A stretch of DNA of 64,000 nucleotides, from positions 87,402-151,401 of the forward strand of contig JAFYEM010000030.1 of the NCBI GenBank assembly GCA_017544265.1, given 5' to 3'. This document shows positions 17,860-25,720 of this stretch, in pieces. A program made the translations under genes and the position numbers. Under the pieces are notes generated by a model that was given only the letters and a program-made list of their open reading frames with translations, made no database searches and had not been told where the DNA came from. The stretch is from Bacteroidales bacterium (lineage in GTDB: Bacteria > Bacteroidota > Bacteroidia > Bacteroidales > UBA932). Numbering within the stretch: the first letter of the stretch is position 1; each line of letters starts with the position of its first letter.

Positions 17860-20800
17860 CTATAAAAGGTCCGCCGCGTTGCCGCCGCCGTTGGTGAAGT
17901 TGGTGTCGGAGCAGATGTTGATTGTTCCTGTATGGTGGCAATTCTTGATCGTTGTACCGGCCTCAGAGACAGCAGCAATCTCGCCAATTACAGTCTGCGC
18001 TTTAGTAGCGGTAATATCAGCGCAGTAATTATAGCATCCATCTACTACACTTGCCGCGGTTAACTTGGCAACTATTCCTGCCGCCCAATAACCCTGAGTG
18101 GAAGCAATCTTGGTTCCATGGTACTTACAGTTTGTCATTGTGGAATTTACAGACCAACCGACGATGCCACCAGTAACGTGATTATACATATTATAATCAA
18201 CCGTCACTTCACAATCGGAAATATCAGCATATTCGGCGTAAGCAGCGATACCGGCGCAAGTCCCTCTGCGAGATCCCACAGCTTTAGTAGAATATGTCCA
18301 GTCACAATCAGTAATTGTAACACGACCGGTTGCTGTTCCTTTGACAACACCAACAATACCGCCATCGGCAAATATCTTGGTAATATCGTCGTCAGTGTTG
18401 TTTCCAGCATTAATGTTGGTATAACCGGTATTGTTGCAGTTGCTAAGAGATGAGGCTCCTGAGAGATAGCCGACAACACCACCTACATATATGCCAGAGT
18501 CGGTGACTGTCACGTTAGAAGGAGCCGCATGCACATATCCACTGTTATTGCAATTAGTAATACTCACTTTGCAATTATTAACGTAGCCGACAATACCGCC
18601 AGCTATACAGTTCTTGTGGGCCAGATCTTTAATTGTTATACCCAAATTGACTTCGCCTGAATTTGCAGCCTCACTGGGAGTATTGTCGCATCCGGAGATT
18701 ATTATGGTTTCTGGAGAACTGTTATTTTCTCCTTCCAATATCTGCCCCACGATACCTCCTATATAAAAATTTTGCGCAGCGTTAGCAGTCCAGTTCGCCT
18801 GGACATAACCACTGTTAACTACATTCTGGACAGATGAGGAAGTTTTGCCTACAATACCGCCAAGACTATAACCAATTGGAACAACACTCATATTGGTATT
18901 ATAGTAAACCTTTCCAGTATTGGAAATGTTTTTACTTGCTCCGCCATCAATTGACGCAGTATTGTTTCCTATAATTCCACCCAAAGCCACATCAACGGCA
19001 TTCTTTTGTTTCGCTTCCGTCCTTGAAACTGTCAGCGTCGCTGCATTACTGACATTGGAAATATTAGAAGAAGCATTATCACCAATAATACCACCAAGGC
19101 TGATTACTCTACCTCCATATAGTTTTGCGTCGCCCTCCGCACTTGTAGTCATATGCGCCACATCGGCGTTGTTCGCACAATTTGAAACAGTTCCGCCTGC
19201 GACGTTCTGGCCAACGATGCCTCCAATACGCTGTATGCGGGGATTCGAGCGGTGATAGACAGTTGCATTATTATTACAGTCATCAACAATGCCATTAGCG
19301 CCATTCCTTCCTACGATACCACCTGTTTCCATATACCTTGCGTTGGTATTCTCGGCGTCTAAAGCCCTGATAATGGTATTCATTATGGTAGCTCCGTTGT
19401 TGCAGGAAGATACCGTTCCCTTTACAACTTCACCAACAATTCCACCGACAGCGGAATTATAAGCAACAGTAGTTTTGTTTACCAGAATACCTGTAGCACC
19501 AGAATATGCACTTTCTACAGCCGTGTGGTCAGCAGTAGAGCTGCAAGATGTCACGCTTGCGCCGCCATCCATATGACCAACTACACCGCCGATGATAAGA
19601 TAAGGGTTGCTCTTGTCCTCAGATGTTACTTGAGCTGCATTGCTGATGGCGCCCTTGAAGGTGCAGTCTGTAACGCTGCCTGCATTTGAGAACCTGCCGA
19701 CGAGTCCGCCGATAATGAGTTTACCGGTAGTGGTGAAACCTGCAGGAGTGGAAATCAAGCCGGAGTATTCACAGCCGTTCTGGAGTACGCCGGTGGTAGT
19801 GCGCCCGGTCAATCCTCCTACCGTCGTCATTTTAGTAATATCGGCGACTGCTGCGACATTGATGTCCGCAGCCACTTTTACGTTGTCAAGAACTCCCTTA
19901 TGGTAACCCACGACGCTGGCGAACATCCCTTCAGCCCCATCGGTGTGGGTAAAGGTGTACGTACAAGTATCGTCCAAAGTAAGGTCCTTGACAATGCCGT
20001 TGTCTCCGGTACCGCCGAAGAGCGGAACGGTTGCTTCAAGACCGCTGATGGTCTTGTTGTTGCCGTTGAAGACACCGTTGAAGTAATTGTCCCCGCCATA
20101 CGGAGTGCCGATACCCCCCGTTGCATTGAATGCGGCGCTGGAGGTGTCGTCGAAGTCGATGTCAGCAGTTACAGTTGCGATGAGGTTACCTCCGAGAGCC
20201 AGATACTCCTTGTTGTTATAGGCAGTTGCGAAGTCTATCAGGTCCTGGGCGGAAGCAATCTCGATACCGAGCTCGGTTCCGGTTGGTTTGAATTCAATCT
20301 CGGGGAAAGCCTTGATTTCGCCGGCGACGAAGGTCTTGGGCGAGGAAGTCGGAATCTCCATTAAATGGCCCTGGCGGTCCACAATCTTGACTTTGAAGCT
20401 ATATGTTCCTGCAGGAACGGGTATAAACAGCTCTTTTGCAGTGTCCGAAAGAGTGAGGTTCGGGAAAATACTGACTTTCCGGTCTTCTTCCACAGGATTG
20501 AGGTAAGGGGTCAGCTCACCAGTTTCGAAATCCACTGCGAAAACGCCGCTCAGCTGGGCATCATCGGAAATAATCCAGACAGCGGCAATCTTGTCGGTGT
20601 CGGGATCCGCCTCGCTTGATAACTTTATGGATAGTTTGACGGCCGCAGTAATGGCCTTTACGGAGATGGACTGGGCATCGCCATAACCGACAAGCGGGAG
20701 AATACCGCTCTTTGCCTGCTGGGGAAGATTCACGCTGAGATCATCTTTCCAACTGGTCTCAGGATATACCACCAAAAAAGGAGGATTTACGACGGAAGAG

Positions 20801-21069
20801 AATGAAAAGCTTGCGCTTCGGCTCCCCGCAGGAATATTCTCAAGCGGATCCGAAACGACTCCGTTGACTGCGACTTTGTCGCCATCGGCCCAATAGACGG
20901 GGCGCTTGCCTCCGGAGAGGTCGCCGACAGTGGTCTTTGCCTCGTCCAGGGTGAGGGTGATGACGGTCTTTCCTGATGCGAGTTCGGGAGAGTCCTGGAC
21001 AATGTCTTCACGGGCGCATGCCGCGGCAAAGGTCGCAGCAATGCCGATAAGTGCATAGATCTTTTTCAT
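17860..21069 (-). CDS. Fimbrillin-like N-terminus plus GLUG repeat lipoprotein
   Basis: 1069 aa from the ATG giving MKKIYALIG, lipobox AAAC (Cys18). Residues about 25-290 match the fimbrillin-like (Mfa-type) pattern: a KT-x-x-GD...VYWADGDKVAVNG loop, PPFLVVYPETSW, and a basic-hydrophobic VPAGTYSFKVKIVD strand. GLUG-like repeats fill about 295-1065, ending in NCHHTGTINICSD. The boundary segment (GTELGIEIASAQDLIDFATAYNNKEY) is nearly the same in the 36334-39804 paralogue, pointing to recent duplication. The stop of a 44-aa microprotein gene lies one base before its start, so the two are probably translated together. Likely surface adhesin or scaffold. Confidence 0.85.
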   Translation of the reverse strand: MKKIYALIGIAATFAAACAREDIVQDSPELASGKTVITLTLDEAKTTVGDLSGGKRPVYWADGDKVAVNGVVSDPLENIPAGSRSASFSFSSVVNPPFLVVYPETSWKDDLSVNLPQQAKSGILPLVGYGDAQSISVKAITAAVKLSIKLSSEADPDTDKIAAVWIISDDAQLSGVFAVDFETGELTPYLNPVEEDRKVSIFPNLTLSDTAKELFIPVPAGTYSFKVKIVDRQGHLMEIPTSSPKTFVAGEIKAFPEIEFKPTGTELGIEIASAQDLIDFATAYNNKEYLALGGNLIATVTADIDFDDTSSAAFNATGGIGTPYGGDNYFNGVFNGNNKTISGLEATVPLFGGTGDNGIVKDLTLDDTCTYTFTHTDGAEGMFASVVGYHKGVLDNVKVAADINVAAVADITKMTTVGGLTGRTTTGVLQNGCEYSGLISTPAGFTTTGKLIIGGLVGRFSNAGSVTDCTFKGAISNAAQVTSEDKSNPYLIIGGVVGHMDGGASVTSCSSTADHTAVESAYSGATGILVNKTTVAYNSAVGGIVGEVVKGTVSSCNNGATIMNTIIRALDAENTNARYMETGGIVGRNGANGIVDDCNNNATVYHRSNPRIQRIGGIVGQNVAGGTVSNCANNADVAHMTTSAEGDAKLYGGRVISLGGIIGDNASSNISNVSNAATLTVSRTEAKQKNAVDVALGGIIGNNTASIDGGASKNISNTGKVYYNTNMSVVPIGYSLGGIVGKTSSSVQNVVNSGYVQANWTANAAQNFYIGGIVGQILEGENNSSPETIIISGCDNTPSEAANSGEVNLGITIKDLAHKNCIAGGIVGYVNNCKVSITNCNNSGYVHAAPSNVTVTDSGIYVGGVVGYLSGASSLSNCNNTGYTNINAGNNTDDDITKIFADGGIVGVVKGTATGRVTITDCDWTYSTKAVGSRRGTCAGIAAYAEYADISDCEVTVDYNMYNHVTGGIVGWSVNSTMTNCKYHGTKIASTQGYWAAGIVAKLTAASVVDGCYNYCADITATKAQTVIGEIAAVSEAGTTIKNCHHTGTINICSDTNFTNGGGNAADLL

Positions 21070-21070
21070 A

Positions 21071-21205
21071 CTACCACTCCTCCTCCGTTTCGACAAATTC
21101 AGGAATAGTAGCTGAGGCCAGAAAATGCCGCTCCACCTCAACGGGGCGGATTCTCAGCGCGGGAGCCGTATAGGCTTTCCGCAGTTCAGTTGATTTCTTT
21201 TCCAT
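21071..21205 (-). CDS. 44-aa microprotein (Y-T-x-P family) before a GLUG lipoprotein
   Basis: The frame is open from ATG 21205 to TAG 21071, one base before the GLUG lipoprotein start. The product begins MEKKSTELRKAYTAP, contains HFLASATIPEF and ends VETEEEW. It shares the pattern Y[TK][AS]P, then an acidic VE-x-E, then an AS pair and an acidic tail with the microproteins at 39807-39956 and 62647-62805, although overall identity is low. No signal peptide, no obvious hydrophobic helix. Similar very short unannotated proteins occur beside fimbrillin-type genes in Bacteroidales (my recollection of the family). Function unknown. Confidence 0.65.
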   Translation of the reverse strand: MEKKSTELRKAYTAPALRIRPVEVERHFLASATIPEFVETEEEW

Positions 21206-21227
21206 TATGATGACAGTTGATTGATAT

Positions 21228-24080
21228 TTACCATTTTATACTTTCCGAATAGGTATTACCGAACATATCGGTAGTGCGGACCATTCCGCCGGTGCAACCC
21301 TCGGAGGGAGTGACGGAGAACAGCACAGCGTTGGTGGAAGGGGCGCAATACTTCTTAGTGGTCTGGTTGTCCACCTGCAGGAAGATATCGTAGTAGTCCG
21401 GATCAACGCCCGGAGTGGATTCCATGGGAGTCCAGCTCATTCCGCCGTCCTCGCTCCATTCGGGCTGGCTCCAGCCTTCAGACCAGTTCCAGATATTGGC
21501 CTTGACGACACCGTCCACGCTGCGGGAAGGGTCATAGATCCTGAGCTGATGCTCCTGCCCGTGTCCGACGCTCTTGTAGTACCATGAAAGCTGGTCGCCA
21601 CTGACGCTGAGGACCATGTAGCCCTGGGGCTCGCCCATGGCGCCGAGTTTCTTGTTCAGACGCAGGGAGCCGGTGCAGCGCGCGACGCGGATGCACTCGA
21701 TGTTGGGGGCACCGTGCTTGGTATCCTTGCCAAAGTGGTTGGCATAGTTGTAATAGAAGTTCTGGTGATAGTGGCCGAACCAGGAATAGACCTTGCGATA
21801 AGATGAGAGCAGGTCCAGGTACTCCTGATAGTGCCTGAAATAAACGCCGTGGGAACCATGGGGAGACGTATTGGGGTTCTTGAAAAGACTGGCGTGCGTG
21901 CATGCGACGATAATCTTGTCCTTCGGGACGAATGAAAGGTCTGAACGGAGCCATGCGAGAGTCTCGTCGTCGAGCCCGTAATGATACTTCGCCTTGACGT
22001 TCGGGCGGTCGTACATTATATCGTTCATAACCACATAGTGGAGCTCGCCCAGGTCGAAGGAGAAATGCGTGGGGCCCACGTAAGTTTCATAATAGACGTC
22101 GCCCTGGGCAATTTCGAAGAGCGTGGCCTGGTCGTAGTCATGATTGCCTATGACGTTGAAGGTCGGGCAGTTTATGCTGGCGGCAATGTCCATGTAGTCG
22201 TCCCATGCGAACATGTTGTTATACACCAGGTCGCCCAGGTTGATGGAATAGACATCACCCTGCTGAGCCGCCCTGAAGGCTTCCGCATCGGGGGCGACGA
22301 CATCTCTCCACGTCTCCATTGAGCCGTCCACGCCGTACTGGCGCACCTGCGGGTCCGCAATCATCATTACCGTGTAATTCTTCTGCACATCACGCTTCTC
22401 GAGCACGAAGTCCGCTGTGACGGCGGGAGCGTCGTGCGGAATGCGGCGGAAGAACTGGGGGACTCCGTAGCGGGTGGGAATCACCGCATCGGCGGGCAGG
22501 CTGAGATAGACAAAACGGGCCTTGGACATGTCGCTCTTGAAAGCGTAACGGCCATCAGGGCCGGTCTTGATGCAGCTGAAACCGTCGCTGACGACTATTC
22601 CTTCCAGAGGAGAGCCGTCAGGAGTCGTAATCTTACCCGAAACCGTGATACCGTCTGCGGAAGGCTTTGCGAGCTGCGCGACGGCAGGAGAAGCCGATCC
22701 GCCCGTCTTCACCAGGACGGAATTGCCTATGATCTCGCCCTTGCGGCCGCTCTTGCAGCTGACGCTGCCGTCCGAAGAGCACTCGCTAACGAAGGATCTC
22801 ACATTGTCGCGGGCTTCGGCATAGCCGACTACTCCGGCTGCATGGATGGCGTTGCGGTTGGAGGGTTCGTACTTGTTTCCGCCGGCCCCGGCATAGACAG
22901 GACCATGATTCACGCATTCGCGTACATAGCCCCCCGCGACCTGGTCCTTGGGACAATAAACCTGGCCCACGATACCGCCGGCAGTGCTGCGGGCGCGGGA
23001 AGAGACTCCGTCGAAGCGGATGGCGCCATAGTTGGAACAGCCGCGGATATGCACAGGACGGCGTATGTTTCCGGCGATGCCGCCGGCGTGTGAAGGCTGC
23101 TCGCCGAGCGCGGATACAGCGCCGTAGTTCTGGCAGTCCGCAATCACGAGTTCGGCATGGGGATTTCCGGTAATTCCGCCTATATAGATTCCGCAGGCGC
23201 CTTCGCCCTTTAGGGAAGCATAGTTGCAGCAGCGCAGAATATCCCATTTGGTGGTTCCGCAGATACCGCCGACCCGGCCGATACCGCTGGCCTCACCGTC
23301 ATCGGAAGTGAGTATCTTAACCTCGACATCACCTCTGTTGTCGCAGTATTTGAGGCTGCTCTTCGCGGCGTTGCCGGTGATTCCGCCCACAACCACGGCA
23401 TAGAGGCTCGATACCACCTTTATCTGGCCGTGGTTAACGCAGCGGGCAATAACGCTGGAGGTATTGGACTTGGCGCCGCAGGCGCCGGCAATGCCGCCGA
23501 TATTGACCGAAACTTCCTCTTTATAGGCGCCGTTGGTGTCCGAGGTGATTTTCCCGTAATTCTCGCAGCCGAGCAGAACGAAGCGGTTGAATCCGACGAT
23601 GCCGCCCACATTGTTGGGGGCCAGGGCATAGGCGCACTTGTGATTTACCGTTCCGTAATTGATGCAGTCCCTTACGGTTCCGAAATTCTTGTCCGCAATG
23701 AAACCGGCAAAGAGCTCGTCACCCTTGCTGGTGGCATCCAGCGTGCAGGAGGCGTCAATCACTATGGATTTGACGAGGGCGCTTTTGGTAAGTTCGCTGA
23801 AAAGGCCGCGGATAGTCTTCCAGCCTTTCAGGGAGTGCCCCTGGCCGTCGAAGCGGCCGCTGAAAGATGTGACCTGGGGCAGTTTCTTCGTCTTGGACAG
23901 GTCTATGTCCGCAGTCAGGACCACCACGCTGTCGGCGTTGCACCACTGGAGCAGGTCCTCGCCCTTGTTGCAGGCCTCAATGAATGCCTGGAGGTCTTTG
24001 GCGCTTCCAATTCCCTGCGCCCACGCGTACGCGCACGCGAGTAGGAGGCCCAGTATGACAGTCAGTACTTTTTTCATCAT
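21228..24080 (-). CDS. GLUG repeat-calcineurin-like phosphoesterase fusion
   Basis: 950 aa. The signal peptide ends in AYAWAQ; a Cys at position 16 makes lipidation possible but uncertain. GLUG-like repeats cover about 90-460. A carboxypeptidase-regulatory-like/MetallophosN domain lies at about 475-565 (ITVSGKITTPDGSPLEGIVVSDG). The metallophosphoesterase has DPQ (576-578), GDLVYN, GNHD (645-648), a CTHAS motif and GHYH (769-772). A MetallophosC-like tail ends near RTTDMFGNTYSESIKW. Motif I has Gln where the general family has His. The start overlaps the upstream phosphoesterase stop by 4 bp (ATGA). The fusion directly links GLUG scaffolds with phosphoester hydrolysis; the substrate is unknown. 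Confidence 0.88.
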   Translation of the reverse strand: MMKKVLTVILGLLLACAYAWAQGIGSAKDLQAFIEACNKGEDLLQWCNADSVVVLTADIDLSKTKKLPQVTSFSGRFDGQGHSLKGWKTIRGLFSELTKSALVKSIVIDASCTLDATSKGDELFAGFIADKNFGTVRDCINYGTVNHKCAYALAPNNVGGIVGFNRFVLLGCENYGKITSDTNGAYKEEVSVNIGGIAGACGAKSNTSSVIARCVNHGQIKVVSSLYAVVVGGITGNAAKSSLKYCDNRGDVEVKILTSDDGEASGIGRVGGICGTTKWDILRCCNYASLKGEGACGIYIGGITGNPHAELVIADCQNYGAVSALGEQPSHAGGIAGNIRRPVHIRGCSNYGAIRFDGVSSRARSTAGGIVGQVYCPKDQVAGGYVRECVNHGPVYAGAGGNKYEPSNRNAIHAAGVVGYAEARDNVRSFVSECSSDGSVSCKSGRKGEIIGNSVLVKTGGSASPAVAQLAKPSADGITVSGKITTPDGSPLEGIVVSDGFSCIKTGPDGRYAFKSDMSKARFVYLSLPADAVIPTRYGVPQFFRRIPHDAPAVTADFVLEKRDVQKNYTVMMIADPQVRQYGVDGSMETWRDVVAPDAEAFRAAQQGDVYSINLGDLVYNNMFAWDDYMDIAASINCPTFNVIGNHDYDQATLFEIAQGDVYYETYVGPTHFSFDLGELHYVVMNDIMYDRPNVKAKYHYGLDDETLAWLRSDLSFVPKDKIIVACTHASLFKNPNTSPHGSHGVYFRHYQEYLDLLSSYRKVYSWFGHYHQNFYYNYANHFGKDTKHGAPNIECIRVARCTGSLRLNKKLGAMGEPQGYMVLSVSGDQLSWYYKSVGHGQEHQLRIYDPSRSVDGVVKANIWNWSEGWSQPEWSEDGGMSWTPMESTPGVDPDYYDIFLQVDNQTTKKYCAPSTNAVLFSVTPSEGCTGGMVRTTDMFGNTYSESIKW

Positions 24081-25717
24081 AAGCTCAGTGTGGATTCGTA
24101 ATTATTGCCGAAACGGTCAGTGACGGTGACTTTTACAGTACCGCTCTTCTTCTCCGTGAATCCACGGAAAATGGAAGCGCAGTTATTCTTGCTCGGCTCT
24201 GAGTACCAAGATGCAATATTGTAATAGAAACTGGTCATGTCCCATTCGGCAAAGGAATAATGAAAATCAGTCTTAGTTACCCGGGACATCGTGGCACCGT
24301 CCAGTTTCGGAGTATCCCACTGCTCATCCCAGAGGAACACATTGGCATAGACGTAATTGTTTTCATATACTCCGGGCTTGAACAGCTGCATCTGATACTT
24401 GTCATCCAGCTTCTTGCCGCTGTCCTTCATTATGGCAACGCCGGTGGCGTCATAATCCCAGTCGCGGTAGGAGTAATCCGGTTTGGAGGTACGCTGGTGC
24501 TTGCCTTTCTGATAAGGAATCGGGTGGAAATACCAGTTGATGCTGCCGGAATCATAGTTGAATATGACATAACCACGCGGGGTCCCGTTGGAGCCCAGAA
24601 ACTCATTGGTCCACAACGACCCGGTAACCCTGGTTACGGTGTGAGTCTCTATTTTTTCACTGTTCGGAGCATAGTTGAAAGTGGCATGGGTATGCCCGGC
24701 CCAGGCATAGGTCTTCGGATACCTTTTCAGCAGCGTCCGCAGCTCATCAAGATGATTTCCGCTGCGGTCTTTTCCCGATTCCAGATGCATCATTGGCGAA
24801 TGGCCGCAGAGCATTACGGGAGTGTCCCTAGGGACGAGCGCAAGGTCGTTCTGCACGAATTGCCAGATGTCGTCCCTCAGTCCGGTAAGGCATTCATCAC
24901 TGTACTTTCCGCTTCCAGGACCCGGGGAAATCATATTGTCCAGCATAAGGAAATGCATTCCGCCGAGGTTGAAGGAATAATTTACAGGCCCCATCTTGGA
25001 CTCGAAGGTCTTGGATGCCAGCTCGTCGGGCTGTTCCAGGACATGGGCCTGGTCGTGATTTCCTATGATATTGTAGTTGGAAATGCCGGTTCGTGCGATT
25101 CCTTTCTTGTGATCGTCCAGCAGAGAGAGGTCCTGATGGACAATGTCGCCGAGGCCGATGCCATAGACCGTGCGGCCGGTGATCAGGGCTTTCTGCTCCA
25201 CCATGTCATCGTACATGTCCTCGCAGCATTCCAGGGACTTGTAGGCCAGTTTGTCGGTGCTGCCGCTGTTCTTGCGGGGCTGCGGGTCCGCATAGATAAA
25301 GATAGTGAAATGCTCCGGATCAGTGATCTTATTCAAGGTGAAATCCGCGGTATATACGCCGTCGGAGCCCTTGGGACACTGCTTTATCACTTTCCAGAAC
25401 GTCGCCTGACCCTGGACCACCGGGGCCGACCACTTGGACGGGGTGGACACGAAGACGTGGTCCGATTTCGTCAGGTCCGCAGCCAGGGCGAACTTGCCCT
25501 TGGAATCCGTCTTGACGCAGTTGATCCCGTCAGATACGACCACGCCCTCGAGCAGAGTGCCGTCATCGCCTTTAACGGTTCCGCTGACGGTTATCCCGGA
25601 AGATGAACCGCCACCGCCGCCGGAGTCCTCCTTGTCACGGGCTCCGGTAGCACCTTCATTCTTGTCGCAGCCGAGCAGAGCCGCCGCGCATAAAAAGAAT
25701 ACGAAAAATCTTTTCAT
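24077..25717 (-). CDS. Calcineurin-like phosphoesterase lipoprotein (MetallophosN/C type)
   Basis: 546 aa, lipobox ALLGC (Cys17), then a Gly/Ser linker. A carboxypeptidase-regulatory-like domain spans 42-92. Metal-binding motifs are DPQ (144-146), GDIVH (190-194), GNHD (219-222), CGHSP (304-308) and GHTH (341-344). The C-terminal beta domain ends with VTVTDRFGNNYESTL, the recurring end of this group. The order and the closing motif match the MetallophosN-catalytic-MetallophosC family of Bacteroidetes. It should hydrolyse phosphomono- or diesters at the cell surface with two metals; His of motif I is replaced by Gln. It starts 3 bp after the preceding BACON/GLUG gene and is translationally coupled to the next. 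Confidence 0.92.
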   Translation of the reverse strand: MKRFFVFFLCAAALLGCDKNEGATGARDKEDSGGGGGSSSGITVSGTVKGDDGTLLEGVVVSDGINCVKTDSKGKFALAADLTKSDHVFVSTPSKWSAPVVQGQATFWKVIKQCPKGSDGVYTADFTLNKITDPEHFTIFIYADPQPRKNSGSTDKLAYKSLECCEDMYDDMVEQKALITGRTVYGIGLGDIVHQDLSLLDDHKKGIARTGISNYNIIGNHDQAHVLEQPDELASKTFESKMGPVNYSFNLGGMHFLMLDNMISPGPGSGKYSDECLTGLRDDIWQFVQNDLALVPRDTPVMLCGHSPMMHLESGKDRSGNHLDELRTLLKRYPKTYAWAGHTHATFNYAPNSEKIETHTVTRVTGSLWTNEFLGSNGTPRGYVIFNYDSGSINWYFHPIPYQKGKHQRTSKPDYSYRDWDYDATGVAIMKDSGKKLDDKYQMQLFKPGVYENNYVYANVFLWDEQWDTPKLDGATMSRVTKTDFHYSFAEWDMTSFYYNIASWYSEPSKNNCASIFRGFTEKKSGTVKVTVTDRFGNNYESTLSL

Positions 25718-25720
25718 AGT

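Noticed and set aside
24260-25606. 448-codon antisense frame under a phosphoesterase
   Set aside because: Shadow of a gene with complete catalytic motifs.
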